Source of the DNA: Garicola koreensis
Lineage (GTDB): Bacteria; Actinomycetota; Actinomycetes; Actinomycetales; Micrococcaceae
Length of the DNA stretch: 64,000 bases
NCBI RefSeq assembly: GCF_014195445.1
Contig: NZ_JACIBT010000003.1
Coordinates: 95,952-159,951 of the forward strand
Direction: 5' to 3'
In this document: positions 32,382-42,865 of the stretch, one piece after another
Layout: the number at the start of each line of letters is the position of its first letter
How positions within the stretch are numbered: position 1 is the first letter of the stretch
Position numbers and translations under genes: made by a program
Notes under the pieces: generated by a model
Seen by the model: only the letters and a program-made list of their open reading frames with translations
What the model was told of the DNA's origin: nothing
Database searches by the model: none

Positions 32382-35300
32382 TCACCGGCTGAACTGTTGC
32401 TGGGCCTGATCAAGGAGCTGTTCCAGACGCTGTGCCGTGGGCAGCTCCTGGTGTGGGATGGTCTTGGTCTCACCGGACTCCCCCTGGTCAACGTAGTGGA
32501 ATGATGCGGTGATCTTCTCCAGCGGGATGCCGTACATGCGGTGGAACGCGAGCCGGTAGACGGCCAATTGGATCTTGCGGGCCTCCCACACCTTCTGCTC
32601 GCGGGGTGGGGATCCGGTCTTCCAGTCCACCAGGTGCCAGTCTGCCTGCAGCATGCGCTGATTGCGCTCGGCGATGGGCTGACGATCGTATCTGTCCTTA
32701 TCGTCCAGGGTCAGGTACCGCTGCTGGGTGGGGTCGTAGCCGTAGATCGCATCAATCTGTCCGCGGATCACGGTTCCGCCCACCGGTGTGGCAAAGTTCA
32801 TCTCCAGGGCGAAGGCGCTGCGGTGGGCCCATGGGCTGCGCAGGAATTTCGCCCGCGTGGAGGCCTCGGCGAAGACAGTGCCCGTACTGTCCTCGCCCGG
32901 ATCCTCAGATTCGAACGCCGGCTGCTGTATGTTTCCCAGGCGCTCTTCGATCCACGAGTGCGTCTGGGTTCCCCGGCGGAATGCGGCACGCGGCTCCTGC
33001 GGAATCGGACGGCGCAGTCTGGCCAGCGCGGCGCTGCGATCCTCCTCCAGGGCCACCAAGTTGGAGGCGCTGAGGTGCTCGGGGAACGGGATGATGTCAT
33101 CCTCGCGGCCCTCGGCCAGTTGGGCGAGAATCAGCTCCGCCTCTTCTGTCCACTGTGCAGCCTCTTCGAGCACCGGTTCTGCCGCCGGGGGCTCTGACTC
33201 AAGTGCTTCGATGACCCACGCGGCTGCGGCATCGACCGCTTCCCGTCGGCTGGCTCCGCTCAGCCGCAGCGTCTGCCGCTCCGGGACCTCGTAGTCGGCG
33301 GCGGTGCCCTCGCCGTCGAACACCCGCGTGGCGGTGCGGCCCTGCAGCGGGTCGTAGGGCCACGCTGCCTCCGTGGCATAGAGCGACGCAGGATTCTGGG
33401 TCCGGGTGAATCCTTCTTCGGCGGCGTCGATGGCCTCGGACTCTCCAATCGCGGCAGCGACCTCGGTGAGGAACTGGGAGGGCCGCATCTTCTGGTTGCG
33501 CCGCTTGCCGCTGTGGTCAGTGCCTTTGCCCGCCCCGGAGAACAGGCTCCCGGAGACGATCAGCTCGTCGGCGGCCCGGGTCGCGGCCACATAGGCCAGG
33601 CGCCGGTCCTCCTCGGCCCGGAATTCAGGCAGCTGGGTCAGGTACGGGTCGGGCATCCAATCGTCCTGGGCTTTGGCCGGTTTGCCGTTGAGCAGCCAGC
33701 TCCACACCTGCCAGCTGTGGGTGAGGTTGTCCTGGAGCCATTCGTCTCCGGAGGCGAAGTCGCCCCAGCGGGGCAGATTCTCAGCATCGGCGCGCAGCGG
33801 CCAGGGAAGCCAGCCGCCGCCTGAGGTCCAGGGGTCTTTGGCCGTCTCATCGGGGAAGTCTGGGGCCCGCCACCCGATAGTGGCCACAATGTCCCATTCC
33901 AGGCCTTTGGCGGCGTGCATGGTCATCAGTTGGACGGCTTCGGGGTTGCTTTCCACCTCAGCGGGCTCCAAACCCTTCTCCTGGTCCTCGGCGGTCTCCA
34001 CCCAGTCCAGGAAGTCCTGCAGCGAACCCTGCGGGCTGGTGAGCTCGAAGGTCTCCGACTCTTCGATGAACGCACTGAGCTGGTGGGAGCCCGTTGATTG
34101 TCCGCCGTGCTTGGCCTGGACCTCGGCGGTGAGCCCGATCTGGTCAATGACGCGCTCCACCAGGGCGGTGATGCCCTGTGTGCTCCACTGCCGCAGCGTG
34201 GAGAAGTTCTCCCACAGCTCACTCATGCGCTGCAGCGCCTCCTCTGAGATGCCCTGCTCAGTCGGGCCCTGCTCAGTCGGGCCCTGCTCAGCCGGGCCAG
34301 CTTGGCTGGGCCAGCCCGCAGCGCGGCGGCCGCGGATCAGGTCGGCCAGAGCATCCAACAGGGTCCGCTGCTCCTCGGTTTCGTCGCCGGTGCTGAAGCG
34401 GCGGCTCAGCCGTGCGGCGTGCTGACCCAGCGCGTAGAGGTCCCGCGGGCCGATGCGGTATTTGTCTCCGGCCAGAATTCGGATCAGCACCTCGGAGCGG
34501 GTGGGATCTGCCAGGACTGTGAGATAGCAGAGCACCTCACGGACTTCGGGGGTGCTCAGCAGTCCGGAGAGCCCGGTGCGTTCGTAGTGGAGGGCGTCCT
34601 CCCCTGGGACTGACTGTCGGTCGAAGGCTTCGGCGACGACGTCGAGCTGCCGGTGTGTGCGTGCCAGCACCGCAACTGTGGGTCGCTTGGGAGGCTTGCC
34701 TGAAGCCTCAGCCGTGCGCTGTCTGCGCTGCCATACCCGGGCATAGGCATCCTTAAGGTTCGCCACGACGGCATCAGCCTCCTCAGCGCTGGTTTCGAAC
34801 CAGCCCACACTGACCCGCCCCGGGTCGTCGGCATCCCGGTGCGGGTTCGGCGTCAGACGTTTCTGCGCCTGGGGCCCGGAGAGCTTGGAGACCTCATCGG
34901 CGGTGGCGGTGTGCCACGGCTTCTGCAGGGTTTCGCTCTGCCCGAAGTAGCTCAGCAGGGTATTTGCCACCGTGAGGATCTCTGGGCCGTTGCGCCACGC
35001 GGTGGTCAGGTACTTCACCTCAGGTTTGACCCCGGCGGCGGTGGGGAACCGGTCTCGGAAGGCGAAGAGCTGGCCGGCGGAGGCCCCGCGGAACCCGTAG
35101 ATCGACTGGTTCGGGTCTCCCACGGCGGTGACCGAGTGTCCATCGCCGAACAGGCAGTAGAACAGTTTGGACTGCACAAAGGAGGTGTCCTGGAATTCGT
35201 CCAGCAGCACGACCCGGTACTGCGAACGCTGCTCCAGGCGTGCCCGCTCCAACTGTTCGGCAACGGTGACTGCCCCGGTGAGCTGATCGGCGTAGGACAG

Positions 35301-36182
35301 CAGACCCTCCTGCCGCCGTCGCTCATCGAAGTGGGCAGCCAGTATGCCGATCTGCTGGCGGTACCGGAAGTTCTGCACCAGGGTCTTCAGCGCGGCGGGG
35401 CTGGCGGGCGGCTCGCCGTGTGTATGGATGCGCGTGGTCAGCAGGTGGTCCAGCCATTGGGCGACGGCGTAGGGGTCTTGGCCGTGCTCGGCGCACTGAT
35501 CCGACATCTTCATCAGGTCAGCGGTCACCGTGCTGGGTGCACGGTCGGCCTCCAGCAGCACGTTGATGTCCACGGCGGGACCCTCTGATGAGTCGTAGCC
35601 GGGCCCACCGAGCCGGTCCACGATGCTTCGGGCCAGCTGCCAGAGGCGGGCCTCGCCGCCGAGGTCGGCGTGGGGCTCGACCCCGACCAGGGTTCCGTAC
35701 TGCTTCAGCAGGCTGTTGGCATATGAGTTGTAGGTGGAGACTGCCGGTGCCAGCAGGTCGCGCAGCGCGACGTCGTCGCGCTGGTGGGAGCCGGCCCCCT
35801 GTTCGCCGGTGATCAGCTGCTGGGCAGGAACCAGCCCGGAGGCGGCGAGCTTGCCCAGCTGTTCGGAGACTTTTCGCTTCAGCCCGGAGGCCGCCTTATT
35901 GGTGAAGGTCACTCCGAGGATCTGATCCGGTCTGACGTGCAGATTGGCGCAGAGCCACACCACCCGGTCGGCCATCGTGGTGGTCTTGCCGGACCCCGCC
36001 CCGGCGACCACCAGCAGTGGCGCATGCGGGTCTGCTTCGATCACCTGTGCCTGTTCTTTGGTGGGGACGTCACCGCCCAGTGCTGTGGCCAGGCAGACGG
36101 CGCAGAGGCAGCCTGGCTGTTCGCCGTTGGGGCAGACGGCGATCACATCGCCCGCCGCCGGTGTCGCAGTTTCGCTGCTCAT
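32382..36182 (-). CDS. adnB: AdnB-like helicase-nuclease subunit
   Basis: This 1266-residue UvrD-type helicase is fused to a C-terminal RecB-family nuclease. A short Cys-containing leader (CPNGEQPGCLCAVC, about 17-30) precedes Walker A VVAGAGSGKTTTM (about 60-70). Motif II is VVLLDEFQDTS, motif III GDPNQSIYGFRGA, motif V LMTMHAAKGLEWD and motif VI RRLAYVAATRA. The nuclease motif is HLVDWKTGSP (about 1180). AdnAB is the actinobacterial counterpart of RecBCD/AddAB, resecting double-strand breaks, and in mycobacteria AdnB is the main motor. The gene follows adnA with a 4-bp ATGA overlap, which sets the start. Length exceeds the mycobacterial protein by about 150 residues, including a Gln/Gly-Pro repeat near 620. 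Confidence 0.92.
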   Translation of the reverse strand: MSSETATPAAGDVIAVCPNGEQPGCLCAVCLATALGGDVPTKEQAQVIEADPHAPLLVVAGAGSGKTTTMADRVVWLCANLHVRPDQILGVTFTNKAASGLKRKVSEQLGKLAASGLVPAQQLITGEQGAGSHQRDDVALRDLLAPAVSTYNSYANSLLKQYGTLVGVEPHADLGGEARLWQLARSIVDRLGGPGYDSSEGPAVDINVLLEADRAPSTVTADLMKMSDQCAEHGQDPYAVAQWLDHLLTTRIHTHGEPPASPAALKTLVQNFRYRQQIGILAAHFDERRRQEGLLSYADQLTGAVTVAEQLERARLEQRSQYRVVLLDEFQDTSFVQSKLFYCLFGDGHSVTAVGDPNQSIYGFRGASAGQLFAFRDRFPTAAGVKPEVKYLTTAWRNGPEILTVANTLLSYFGQSETLQKPWHTATADEVSKLSGPQAQKRLTPNPHRDADDPGRVSVGWFETSAEEADAVVANLKDAYARVWQRRQRTAEASGKPPKRPTVAVLARTHRQLDVVAEAFDRQSVPGEDALHYERTGLSGLLSTPEVREVLCYLTVLADPTRSEVLIRILAGDKYRIGPRDLYALGQHAARLSRRFSTGDETEEQRTLLDALADLIRGRRAAGWPSQAGPAEQGPTEQGPTEQGISEEALQRMSELWENFSTLRQWSTQGITALVERVIDQIGLTAEVQAKHGGQSTGSHQLSAFIEESETFELTSPQGSLQDFLDWVETAEDQEKGLEPAEVESNPEAVQLMTMHAAKGLEWDIVATIGWRAPDFPDETAKDPWTSGGGWLPWPLRADAENLPRWGDFASGDEWLQDNLTHSWQVWSWLLNGKPAKAQDDWMPDPYLTQLPEFRAEEDRRLAYVAATRAADELIVSGSLFSGAGKGTDHSGKRRNQKMRPSQFLTEVAAAIGESEAIDAAEEGFTRTQNPASLYATEAAWPYDPLQGRTATRVFDGEGTAADYEVPERQTLRLSGASRREAVDAAAAWVIEALESEPPAAEPVLEEAAQWTEEAELILAQLAEGREDDIIPFPEHLSASNLVALEEDRSAALARLRRPIPQEPRAAFRRGTQTHSWIEERLGNIQQPAFESEDPGEDSTGTVFAEASTRAKFLRSPWAHRSAFALEMNFATPVGGTVIRGQIDAIYGYDPTQQRYLTLDDKDRYDRQPIAERNQRMLQADWHLVDWKTGSPPREQKVWEARKIQLAVYRLAFHRMYGIPLEKITASFHYVDQGESGETKTIPHQELPTAQRLEQLLDQAQQQFSR

Positions 36183-39100
36183 GGTTCGCTGACCTGCTTT
36201 CCTGTGCTGCACAGCGGGCACAGCAGTCCGGCATAGCAGCTGGTGCTCGTCGGTTCGTGGTGTGCCCAGAATTCAGAGCCGGACATCACTCGGGCGGCTT
36301 GGGTGATCTGTTCGGGGGCCCGCTGAGCGGCCTCGGCTCCGGCTTCCTGTATTTTCAGCTTCTGGTTCGTGGTGCCCAGTTGGACCAGGGCGGCACCGGC
36401 CACCGGCTGCTGAAGGTCGGGGTCGAGTCCGACGCGGACCCGGTGGTCGCCGACGGGGATGGTCAGGGACTCCGCCTCAGGGTCGACGTCGATCCCGGAG
36501 ATGGCGAAGACGGTGAGCAGGTTCTGTTTGGTCTCCAGCTCCCGGGGCTGCAGATCCGCTTCATCGCTGGTCAGCAGCAGCCGCATCAGGGAGGTGACGG
36601 CACCTTGGACGGCGGCCCACTGGTAGATGTCTATCTGTGGGTACCACTGAGTGACTTCGTCGTCTTTGGGGACGCCCTTTCCGGTCTTGAAGTCGACGAC
36701 GTAGAACCCACCGTCCGTGTCAGTCTCAGGGTCGGGCGGCGCCCATTCCACACGATCAGCTTTTCCGGAGATCTCAATGGTGCGTGTGGACCCCTCGGGT
36801 CCGGGGACCTCGAGGCGGTGGTGCAGGAACAGCTCGGTTCCGATCAGCACCCGGCCTGTGCCCTTGGCTTCGGCGTAGTAGAGGCCTAAGAAGCGAATGA
36901 TCTTCTGCGCGCGGGCCTTGTCCCGGGCGTTGGCCCATGAGGCCCCGGTGCGGAAGGCGTCCCACTCCTGATCGAGCACCGCGTTGAGGGTGTCGAGGTC
37001 AGCGTCGGGATGGCGTTCCGCGATGTCGTGAATGAAGGTGCCCAGTGACTGCTGCGGCGAGGATGGTGCTGTGCCGCCGGCGGCATCGGTGAACCAGCCC
37101 AATGGGTTGCTGACAGCGGCATCGACTTTCGACGGTGAGAGTCTCAGAGTCTGCTCCGCATCGATGATGGGTTCCTCCGCAGCGGTCATGGGGCGATACC
37201 CCCACCAGGAGTCGGGGTGGGCTCCGTGAACCCCGGCCTGATGAAGACGCGCCAGCAGGGACGCGGCGACCCTGTGGTCGCCCGCTGCGAGACGGCTGGG
37301 CTGAGCACGGTTGGCTTCAGCGGACCCGCGTTCCAGTACCCCGCCTTCCAGTACCCCGCGCAGCTCCGCCGCCAGCGCCCGGCCTTCGATGGGTCGGGGC
37401 ACTCGGGTCAGCACTGGCCGGGGGTGCTTCACCCCGTGCCCGTCGGTGGTTTCGGCAGGACTGGCCACCTCGAACAGTGAGCTTGGTGCCGACTCGTCGG
37501 CGTCGACGGCGATGAGGGTCACCTGCCGGCGGGCCCGGGAGACGGCGGCGGCAAAGAGCCGGTACTCGTCCTGAAGCGTCTGGGCGCGTTTGCCGCGCAG
37601 ATCCGTGGTGACGGCCTCTGGGCCGACTTCATGCAGCGCGACCAGGTCGGAGGAGCCCAACAGTTCGCCGCGGGGCTGCAGATTGGGCCATGCCCCCTCC
37701 TGCAGCCCGCTGATGATCACCGTGTCGAACTCTCTGCCGGCGGCGGTGGATGGTGTGAGGACTTCGACCGACTCGTACTGCTGCCCGGTCTCCGCGATGG
37801 AGTCCATGGGCAGATCCAGGCTGCCGATGTAGTCGATGAAGTCCGCCACGGTGGCACCACTGTGCTGCCCGACGAAGCGTTCTGCTGTCTGGAACAGGGT
37901 GATCACGGCGTCCAAGTTGCGGTTTGCTTGGCGGGCAGCGAGATCCTTTCCTCCGGCCTGGTGCTGCCAGCGCTCTGCCACACCGGCAGCCGCCCACACC
38001 CGCCAGAGTGCCTGCTCCGGTTCGGCGGCGAGGCTCTCGCGACGGATCGCGGTGCGTGCTGCCTGGGCCATCTGGCGAATGCGGTCCAAGGGTCTGAACA
38101 CCCATCCGAACTTCTCATCCTGCGCGGATTCGACCGCCTGCAGCTGCTCAGCCAGGCCCTCCGTGGTGATGGCGTGAAGCAGCAGCAGCTCGGCCCGGCT
38201 GAGCTCGGCGAAATCGTCGGGCTGCGCCAGTTCCGGAGCCTGGTCTGCGAGACCGCAGTCCAGGGTCAGCAGCTCCTGGTGCAGTCGGCGCAGCTGGACG
38301 GCGTCGACTCCCCCATAGGCGCTGCTCAGCAGGGCGAGGACGTCCTGGTAGTTCAGCCCCATAGTGTCGTGGGGCAGGCTGGGGTCCTGGGGCAGGCTGG
38401 CGGCCTCCAGCAGTCGCAGCAGAGGTTTGATCGCCGGCTCATCGTGCAGGACGGTGTCGCTGATCGAACGTGCGACGGCGACCCCGTGGGCGTCCAGCAC
38501 CCGGGCCAGGCTCTTCATCTCGGCTCCGCTGCGCACCAGCACTGCGATCCGGTTCCACGGCACACCGTTTTTGTGGTGAGCCTCCAGCACCTGCTGCAGA
38601 ACCAGCTGCTCACTCAGGTGCGGCAGCGCGACGGCGTAGGTGCTCACTGCCGCCCCCTGCGGACCCGGCTCGAAGCCGACCTGCTGGGCGGCGTCGTCGT
38701 GGTGCTGCGCAAAGAGCAGACTGACCCTGCGCAGCACTGAGGAGACCACCCCGATGCGCTCACTGACGCTTCGGTAGAGGCCGGCGACCTCGCCGCTGAT
38801 CCGGTGGCTGGTGCTCAGGTGCACAACGGTGGGAGCAGACTGCGAACGGCTGTCGGCAGACGCCATGCTCCCCACCGCCTCGGAGCTTTCGGCAGATCTG
38901 ATGCGCGCTGCCCATTTGGCCAGCTTGTCCGGACGCGCCCCGCGGAACCCCTGGACGGCGGTGTCGGGACTGGCGAAGGCGATGAGGTGGTGGTCCACGC
39001 CGATCAGGCGCAGCAGCCGGTAGACGCTGGGGCCGGCGTCCTGGATGTCATCGACGATGATCCGGTTGAGCCGCTGACGTTCGTGCTCCCAGAAGTACAG

Positions 39101-39829
39101 CGGCTCCACGCCTTCTCTGGCGGCGGGTATCGGCTGCTCCAGCAGCCGGCAGGCGCGTGTCATCAGCGTGGCGGCGTCGTAGGCGCCGGGATAGTCGTGC
39201 TCCAGGGCATGGTCATAGTCCTCGGCCACATCAGCCAGCGCCGCCCACACGGGGCGTCCGACGTCGGCTGCCGCGTACTGCCGCAGCTGATCCGGACCGA
39301 TGCTGTACTCGCGGCACCGGTCCAGGAAGTCGCGCAGCTGACGGCGCAGCCCGGTCTCGGCCTCGAAGGCGGCCTGCAGCTCATGCCACGGCGAGGCCGG
39401 ATCCTCTGCGTGGGCCTGGCGACGCTTGACGATCTCACCGATGATGCGGTCCTGCTCCGCGCCGGAGAGCAGCCTGGGCGCCTCATCGGCTCCCGGGATC
39501 CGCAGCCTGCGGGCCTCGCCGAGGAGCCAGAAGGCGTAGGAGGCGAAAGACTTCGAGGGCTGTTCGGTGACCGAGAGCGTGTGGCCCTCAGCGCCGGCGG
39601 CTGCGATCTGGTGCTCCAGGGCGTCGCGCAGCCGCGCCGCTGACAGTCGGCTGGGTGAGAGCAGCAGCAGGCGGGCGGAGTCGTAGCCGTCCTGAAGGTT
39701 GCGCAGCCCAAGTTCGACCGCGAGCGCGGACTTTCCGGTGCCCGGGGCGCCGTAGACCAGCAGCGGGTCCGGCCTGCGCTGTTCGACGATGTCGAACACG
39801 GCCTGCTGAGATGTGTCCCAATCGGTCAT
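36179..39829 (-). CDS. adnA: AdnA-like helicase-nuclease subunit
   Basis: This 1216-residue protein has an N-terminal SF1-type ATPase core with Walker A VYGAPGTGKSALA (about 26-38), motif II IIVDDIQDAG (about 275) and a late motif DEYRLFAAAVSRARR. It ends with a RecB-like nuclease domain holding FYVVDFKTGKG (about 1045) and a Cys-rich end (TSCYAGLLCPLC) typical of the iron-sulfur-type nuclease module in this family. The motif II sequence DDIQD departs from the usual DExQD, in line with AdnA's lesser motor role. It forms the first gene of the adnA-adnB operon. The start is the ATG at 39829; the frame is open farther upstream but without homology-like sequence. Confidence 0.9.
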   Translation of the reverse strand: MTDWDTSQQAVFDIVEQRRPDPLLVYGAPGTGKSALAVELGLRNLQDGYDSARLLLLSPSRLSAARLRDALEHQIAAAGAEGHTLSVTEQPSKSFASYAFWLLGEARRLRIPGADEAPRLLSGAEQDRIIGEIVKRRQAHAEDPASPWHELQAAFEAETGLRRQLRDFLDRCREYSIGPDQLRQYAAADVGRPVWAALADVAEDYDHALEHDYPGAYDAATLMTRACRLLEQPIPAAREGVEPLYFWEHERQRLNRIIVDDIQDAGPSVYRLLRLIGVDHHLIAFASPDTAVQGFRGARPDKLAKWAARIRSAESSEAVGSMASADSRSQSAPTVVHLSTSHRISGEVAGLYRSVSERIGVVSSVLRRVSLLFAQHHDDAAQQVGFEPGPQGAAVSTYAVALPHLSEQLVLQQVLEAHHKNGVPWNRIAVLVRSGAEMKSLARVLDAHGVAVARSISDTVLHDEPAIKPLLRLLEAASLPQDPSLPHDTMGLNYQDVLALLSSAYGGVDAVQLRRLHQELLTLDCGLADQAPELAQPDDFAELSRAELLLLHAITTEGLAEQLQAVESAQDEKFGWVFRPLDRIRQMAQAARTAIRRESLAAEPEQALWRVWAAAGVAERWQHQAGGKDLAARQANRNLDAVITLFQTAERFVGQHSGATVADFIDYIGSLDLPMDSIAETGQQYESVEVLTPSTAAGREFDTVIISGLQEGAWPNLQPRGELLGSSDLVALHEVGPEAVTTDLRGKRAQTLQDEYRLFAAAVSRARRQVTLIAVDADESAPSSLFEVASPAETTDGHGVKHPRPVLTRVPRPIEGRALAAELRGVLEGGVLERGSAEANRAQPSRLAAGDHRVAASLLARLHQAGVHGAHPDSWWGYRPMTAAEEPIIDAEQTLRLSPSKVDAAVSNPLGWFTDAAGGTAPSSPQQSLGTFIHDIAERHPDADLDTLNAVLDQEWDAFRTGASWANARDKARAQKIIRFLGLYYAEAKGTGRVLIGTELFLHHRLEVPGPEGSTRTIEISGKADRVEWAPPDPETDTDGGFYVVDFKTGKGVPKDDEVTQWYPQIDIYQWAAVQGAVTSLMRLLLTSDEADLQPRELETKQNLLTVFAISGIDVDPEAESLTIPVGDHRVRVGLDPDLQQPVAGAALVQLGTTNQKLKIQEAGAEAAQRAPEQITQAARVMSGSEFWAHHEPTSTSCYAGLLCPLCSTGKQVSEP

Positions 39830-39978
39830 GGTCCCTACACTAAGGGGCGGCTGCGACAACTGCAGTGTCACTACCGTGGAGGCATCGCGTTCCTTCACAC
39901 AGTGGCGGCCGGTTGCGTAGCGTGGACCATACACCGTCGGCAGACTGTCGGCTCCCATACGAAACGAAGAGGTACCCC

Positions 39979-40395
39979 ATGTCCCAGGAAGCATCCGCCG
40001 CACAGCCGGACCTGAAAGAGAAGTTGGTCACTGCTGCCGATGGCGAAACCACTACTGAGGAGCTGGTCGAGGTGGTCAACGCCTTCCTGAACTCCGAGGT
40101 CTACCTGCCATCGGTGGAGAAGCCGGGCGAAGACGGCTCGATCAGCCCGCTGATGCTGCAGGACACCGAGGAGAACGCGGTGATGCCGGTGTTCACCTCG
40201 CCCGACGGAGTGCCGGATGAGTACACCGAGAACGCCCCTCATGTGGCCGTCGTCTCCGGAGTAGCCGTGCTGCAGTCGGTGACCAACGCCGGCCTGGTCA
40301 TCGATCCCGGCGCTGAGCACCAGTTCCCGATCTCCATGGAACAGATGAAGCTGATCCGCGAGCAGATCGCCGCCCAGATGCCCGAAGAGGGCTGA
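39979..40395 (+). CDS. SseB-family protein
   Basis: This 138-residue cytosolic protein has an SseB N-terminal domain: VEVVNAFLNSEVYLPSVEK (about 29-47), VMPVFTSPDGVPDEY (about 68-82) and GLVIDPGAEHQFPIS (about 105-119). In enterobacteria SseB enhances serine sensitivity, but the actinobacterial relatives have no assigned role. The ATG follows GAAGAGG at about seven bases. It is transcribed divergently from adnA across 150 bp and may be co-transcribed with the exonuclease gene 51 bp downstream. Confidence 0.8.
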   Translation: MSQEASAAQPDLKEKLVTAADGETTTEELVEVVNAFLNSEVYLPSVEKPGEDGSISPLMLQDTEENAVMPVFTSPDGVPDEYTENAPHVAVVSGVAVLQSVTNAGLVIDPGAEHQFPISMEQMKLIREQIAAQMPEEG

Positions 40396-40446
40396 GACGC
40401 CCCTCGGCCCGGGACTGTGTCGCAGCGGCAGGGTAAGTTCTTACCT

Positions 40447-41175
40447 ATGAGCGAACCGCTGTTTGATTTTGACCCCTCGGGTCAGTCGTGGCACACCCGG
40501 CGCCGGGTCGGCTTTGATCTGGAGACCACCTCCCGGTATCCGCAGGAGGCGCGGATCGTCTCTGCGGCTCTGGTTACCTTCGACCCCGACGACGCCCCAG
40601 GCCCCAACGGCTCCGCACCCCGGGTGCGTGAGTGGTTGGTGGACCCTGGGGTGGAGATCCCGGAGGAGACCACCGAGATCCATGGGATCTCCACTGAGTA
40701 TGCGCGGGCCCAGGGGCAGCCGGCGAACGAAGCGATCGGGCAGATTGTGGTGCAACTGACTAAGGAGTTGGACTCCGGGGCAGCTGTGGTGGTGATGAAT
40801 GCCCCCTACGATCTGGCCGTTCTGCAGCATGAGGCGCAGCGCTACGGCTATGGGTTCCCTGATCCGCAGCCCATTATTGACCCGCTGGTGCTGGACAAGC
40901 TGGTGGATAAGTACCGGCGCGGCAAACGCCGGCTCGCTGACCTCTGCCAGACCTACGGGGTGGTGCTCAGCGACGCCCACTCTGCGGCACCGGATGCGCT
41001 GGCCGCTGTGGAGGTTGCCGACTGTCTGGCCGAGAAGTACCCGCAGCTGCAGATGCCCGCCGACCAGCTCCACACCCTGCAGGTGGGGTGGAAGGCCGAG
41101 CAGGCTGCCGACTTCCAGGCCTTTCTGCGCCGCACCAAACCCGATGCGGTGATCGACGGATCCTGGCCGATGTGA
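40447..41175 (+). CDS. DnaQ-like (DEDDh) 3'-5' exonuclease
   Basis: This 242-residue exonuclease-fold protein has Exo I VGFDLETTSRYP (about 22-33) with the catalytic Asp-x-Glu, Exo II VVMNAPYDLAVLQHE with its Asp (about 124), and Exo III in LSDAHSAAPDALA with the His and Asp pair (about 178-187). It resembles DNA polymerase III epsilon-type proofreading or repair nucleases found as free proteins in actinobacteria. It is followed 14 bp later by a small membrane protein gene in the same direction. It could join the break-repair functions of the neighbouring adnAB (inference from position). Confidence 0.87.
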   Translation: MSEPLFDFDPSGQSWHTRRRVGFDLETTSRYPQEARIVSAALVTFDPDDAPGPNGSAPRVREWLVDPGVEIPEETTEIHGISTEYARAQGQPANEAIGQIVVQLTKELDSGAAVVVMNAPYDLAVLQHEAQRYGYGFPDPQPIIDPLVLDKLVDKYRRGKRRLADLCQTYGVVLSDAHSAAPDALAAVEVADCLAEKYPQLQMPADQLHTLQVGWKAEQAADFQAFLRRTKPDAVIDGSWPM

Positions 41176-41189
41176 AGGACAGTGATCCC

Positions 41190-41528
41190 ATGACTGAGAG
41201 ACCGCCCGACGACGACGCCCGCAGCGGCGACAGCGGACACAGCGGCAACGGCGAGGGCAGTGACGAGAGCAGCGACGACGCACTCGACCGTCCTGGGTCT
41301 GATCCGCACCAGCGCGGGAGCCCCGACCAGCGGTGGAGCCGGGACTACGGCGCAGATGTTCCGCGCACGGCCGGTGGTGCGCTGCCGCTGCGCATCATCA
41401 TCATCGTCATTCTGATCTTCGCCGCCGGTTTCTACCTGTTCCGCCGCTGGCGCCAGCAGTATGTGACTTACGGAGTCGACTCCTCCGGCGAGGTCTCGGC
41501 GGTGCTGGCCGCCTTCGGGCTCAGCTGA
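41190..41528 (+). CDS. Small single-span membrane protein of unknown function
   Basis: This 112-residue protein has a hydrophilic, Asp/Ser/Gly-rich N-terminal half (about 1-65, likely disordered), one membrane helix (LRIIIIVILIFAAGFYLF, about 68-85), a basic stop-transfer segment RRWRQQ, and a 22-residue tail. I do not recognise it. It lies 14 bp after the exonuclease gene and ends convergently with hemL. Composition and third-position GC match neighbouring genes, so it is probably real. Confidence 0.6.
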   Translation: MTERPPDDDARSGDSGHSGNGEGSDESSDDALDRPGSDPHQRGSPDQRWSRDYGADVPRTAGGALPLRIIIIVILIFAAGFYLFRRWRQQYVTYGVDSSGEVSAVLAAFGLS

Positions 41529-41550
41529 TTCAAACCGCCGCTGAGTCGGA

Positions 41551-42855
41551 CTATTCGGCCTCGGCGGCTGCCTTCGCTGCGGCCGGCAGGGCGGCGATGA
41601 TCTGTTCCACGGCGGCGTCGTCGTGGGCTGCGGAGAGGAACCAGGCCTCAAACACGCTGGGCGGCAGGTACACACCGGCCTCCAGCATGGCGTGGAAGAA
41701 GGGCCCGTAGCGGAAGGACTGCTGGGCTTGGGCCTGCGAATAGTTGGCCACCCCCTCGGCTGAGGTGCCGAAGGCCACCGAGAACAGCGAACCGACCTTC
41801 TGGATGGAGTGGTCCACACCGGCGTCGGTCAGCGCCGCGGTGAGCGCGTTGGCCACCACCTGAGCGGTCTTATCGATGTGTGCGTAGACGTCCGCGGAGG
41901 CGTTCTGCAGCGTGGCCACCCCGGCGGCCATCGCCACCGGGTTCCCCGACAGGGTCCCGGCGTGGTATACCGGGCCGGTCGGCGACAGGTGCGCCATGAC
42001 CTCTTCGCGGCCGGCCACAGCGGCGGTGGGCAGGCCTCCGCCGATGACCTTGCCGAAGGTGAACAGGTCCGGGGTCCAGCCCTCCTCGCGTCCGGAGGCC
42101 CCCCAATAGCCGGCCTCGGTGATGCGGAAGCCGGTCATCACCTCATCGAAGATCATCAGCGCCCCATGACGCTGGGTCAGCTCACGAATGAAGGCGTTGA
42201 ACCCGGGATCGGGCGGGACCACTCCCATGTTCGCCGGGGTGGCTTCGGTGATGACGGCGGCGATGCTGGCCCCGTGCTCGGCGAAGACTGCCTCCAGTGC
42301 GGCACGGTCGTTGTACTCGATGACCACGGTCTCGCTGGCCTGGGCGTCGGTGACACCAGCCGAACCGGGAAGCCCGAGGGTGGCGACTCCGGAGCCGGCC
42401 GCGGCCAGCAGCCCGTCGGAGTGGCCGTGGTAGCAGCCGGCGAACTTGACCACGATGTTCTTCCCCGTGGCACCGCGTGCCAGGCGCACAGCGGTCATCG
42501 TCGCCTCCGTGCCGGTGGAGACCATGCGGATCATCTGAGCGCCGGGCACGCGTTCGCGCACCAGCTCAGCCAGCTGAGTCTCCGAGGGGTGGGAGGTGCC
42601 GAAGCCCAGGCCGGCGTCGACGGCGCGGTGGACCGCCTCGATCACCGTCGGGTGGCTGTGTCCCAGCAGGGCCGGGCCCCAGGAGCCCACCAGATCCACG
42701 TACTGCTTGCCCTCAGCGTCGGTAAGATAGGGGCCCTCCCCGGAGACCATGGAGACGGGCGTACCCCCGACTGAGCCGAAGGCGCGCACCGGCGAGTTCA
42801 CTCCCCCGGGCATCAGCCGGCGGGCAGAGTCGAAGAGTTGTTGGTTGTTGGTCAA
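41551..42855 (-). CDS. hemL: Glutamate-1-semialdehyde 2,1-aminomutase
   Basis: This 434-residue PLP enzyme converts glutamate-1-semialdehyde to 5-aminolevulinate, the second step from glutamyl-tRNA. Key features are the N-terminal [28 protein letters not shown] for phosphate binding, the cofactor Asp in [10 protein letters not shown] and the Schiff-base Lys in [12 protein letters not shown] (about 265). The start is TTG 10 bp after the hemB stop, preceded by CTGAAAGGA at about seven bases; it places the protein start at [12 protein letters not shown], as usual for HemL. It is the last gene of the leftward haem operon. Length is normal. Confidence 0.96.
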   Translation of the reverse strand: MTNNQQLFDSARRLMPGGVNSPVRAFGSVGGTPVSMVSGEGPYLTDAEGKQYVDLVGSWGPALLGHSHPTVIEAVHRAVDAGLGFGTSHPSETQLAELVRERVPGAQMIRMVSTGTEATMTAVRLARGATGKNIVVKFAGCYHGHSDGLLAAAGSGVATLGLPGSAGVTDAQASETVVIEYNDRAALEAVFAEHGASIAAVITEATPANMGVVPPDPGFNAFIRELTQRHGALMIFDEVMTGFRITEAGYWGASGREEGWTPDLFTFGKVIGGGLPTAAVAGREEVMAHLSPTGPVYHAGTLSGNPVAMAAGVATLQNASADVYAHIDKTAQVVANALTAALTDAGVDHSIQKVGSLFSVAFGTSAEGVANYSQAQAQQSFRYGPFFHAMLEAGVYLPPSVFEAWFLSAAHDDAAVEQIIAALPAAAKAAAEAE

Positions 42856-42865
42856 TGGTGTCCTT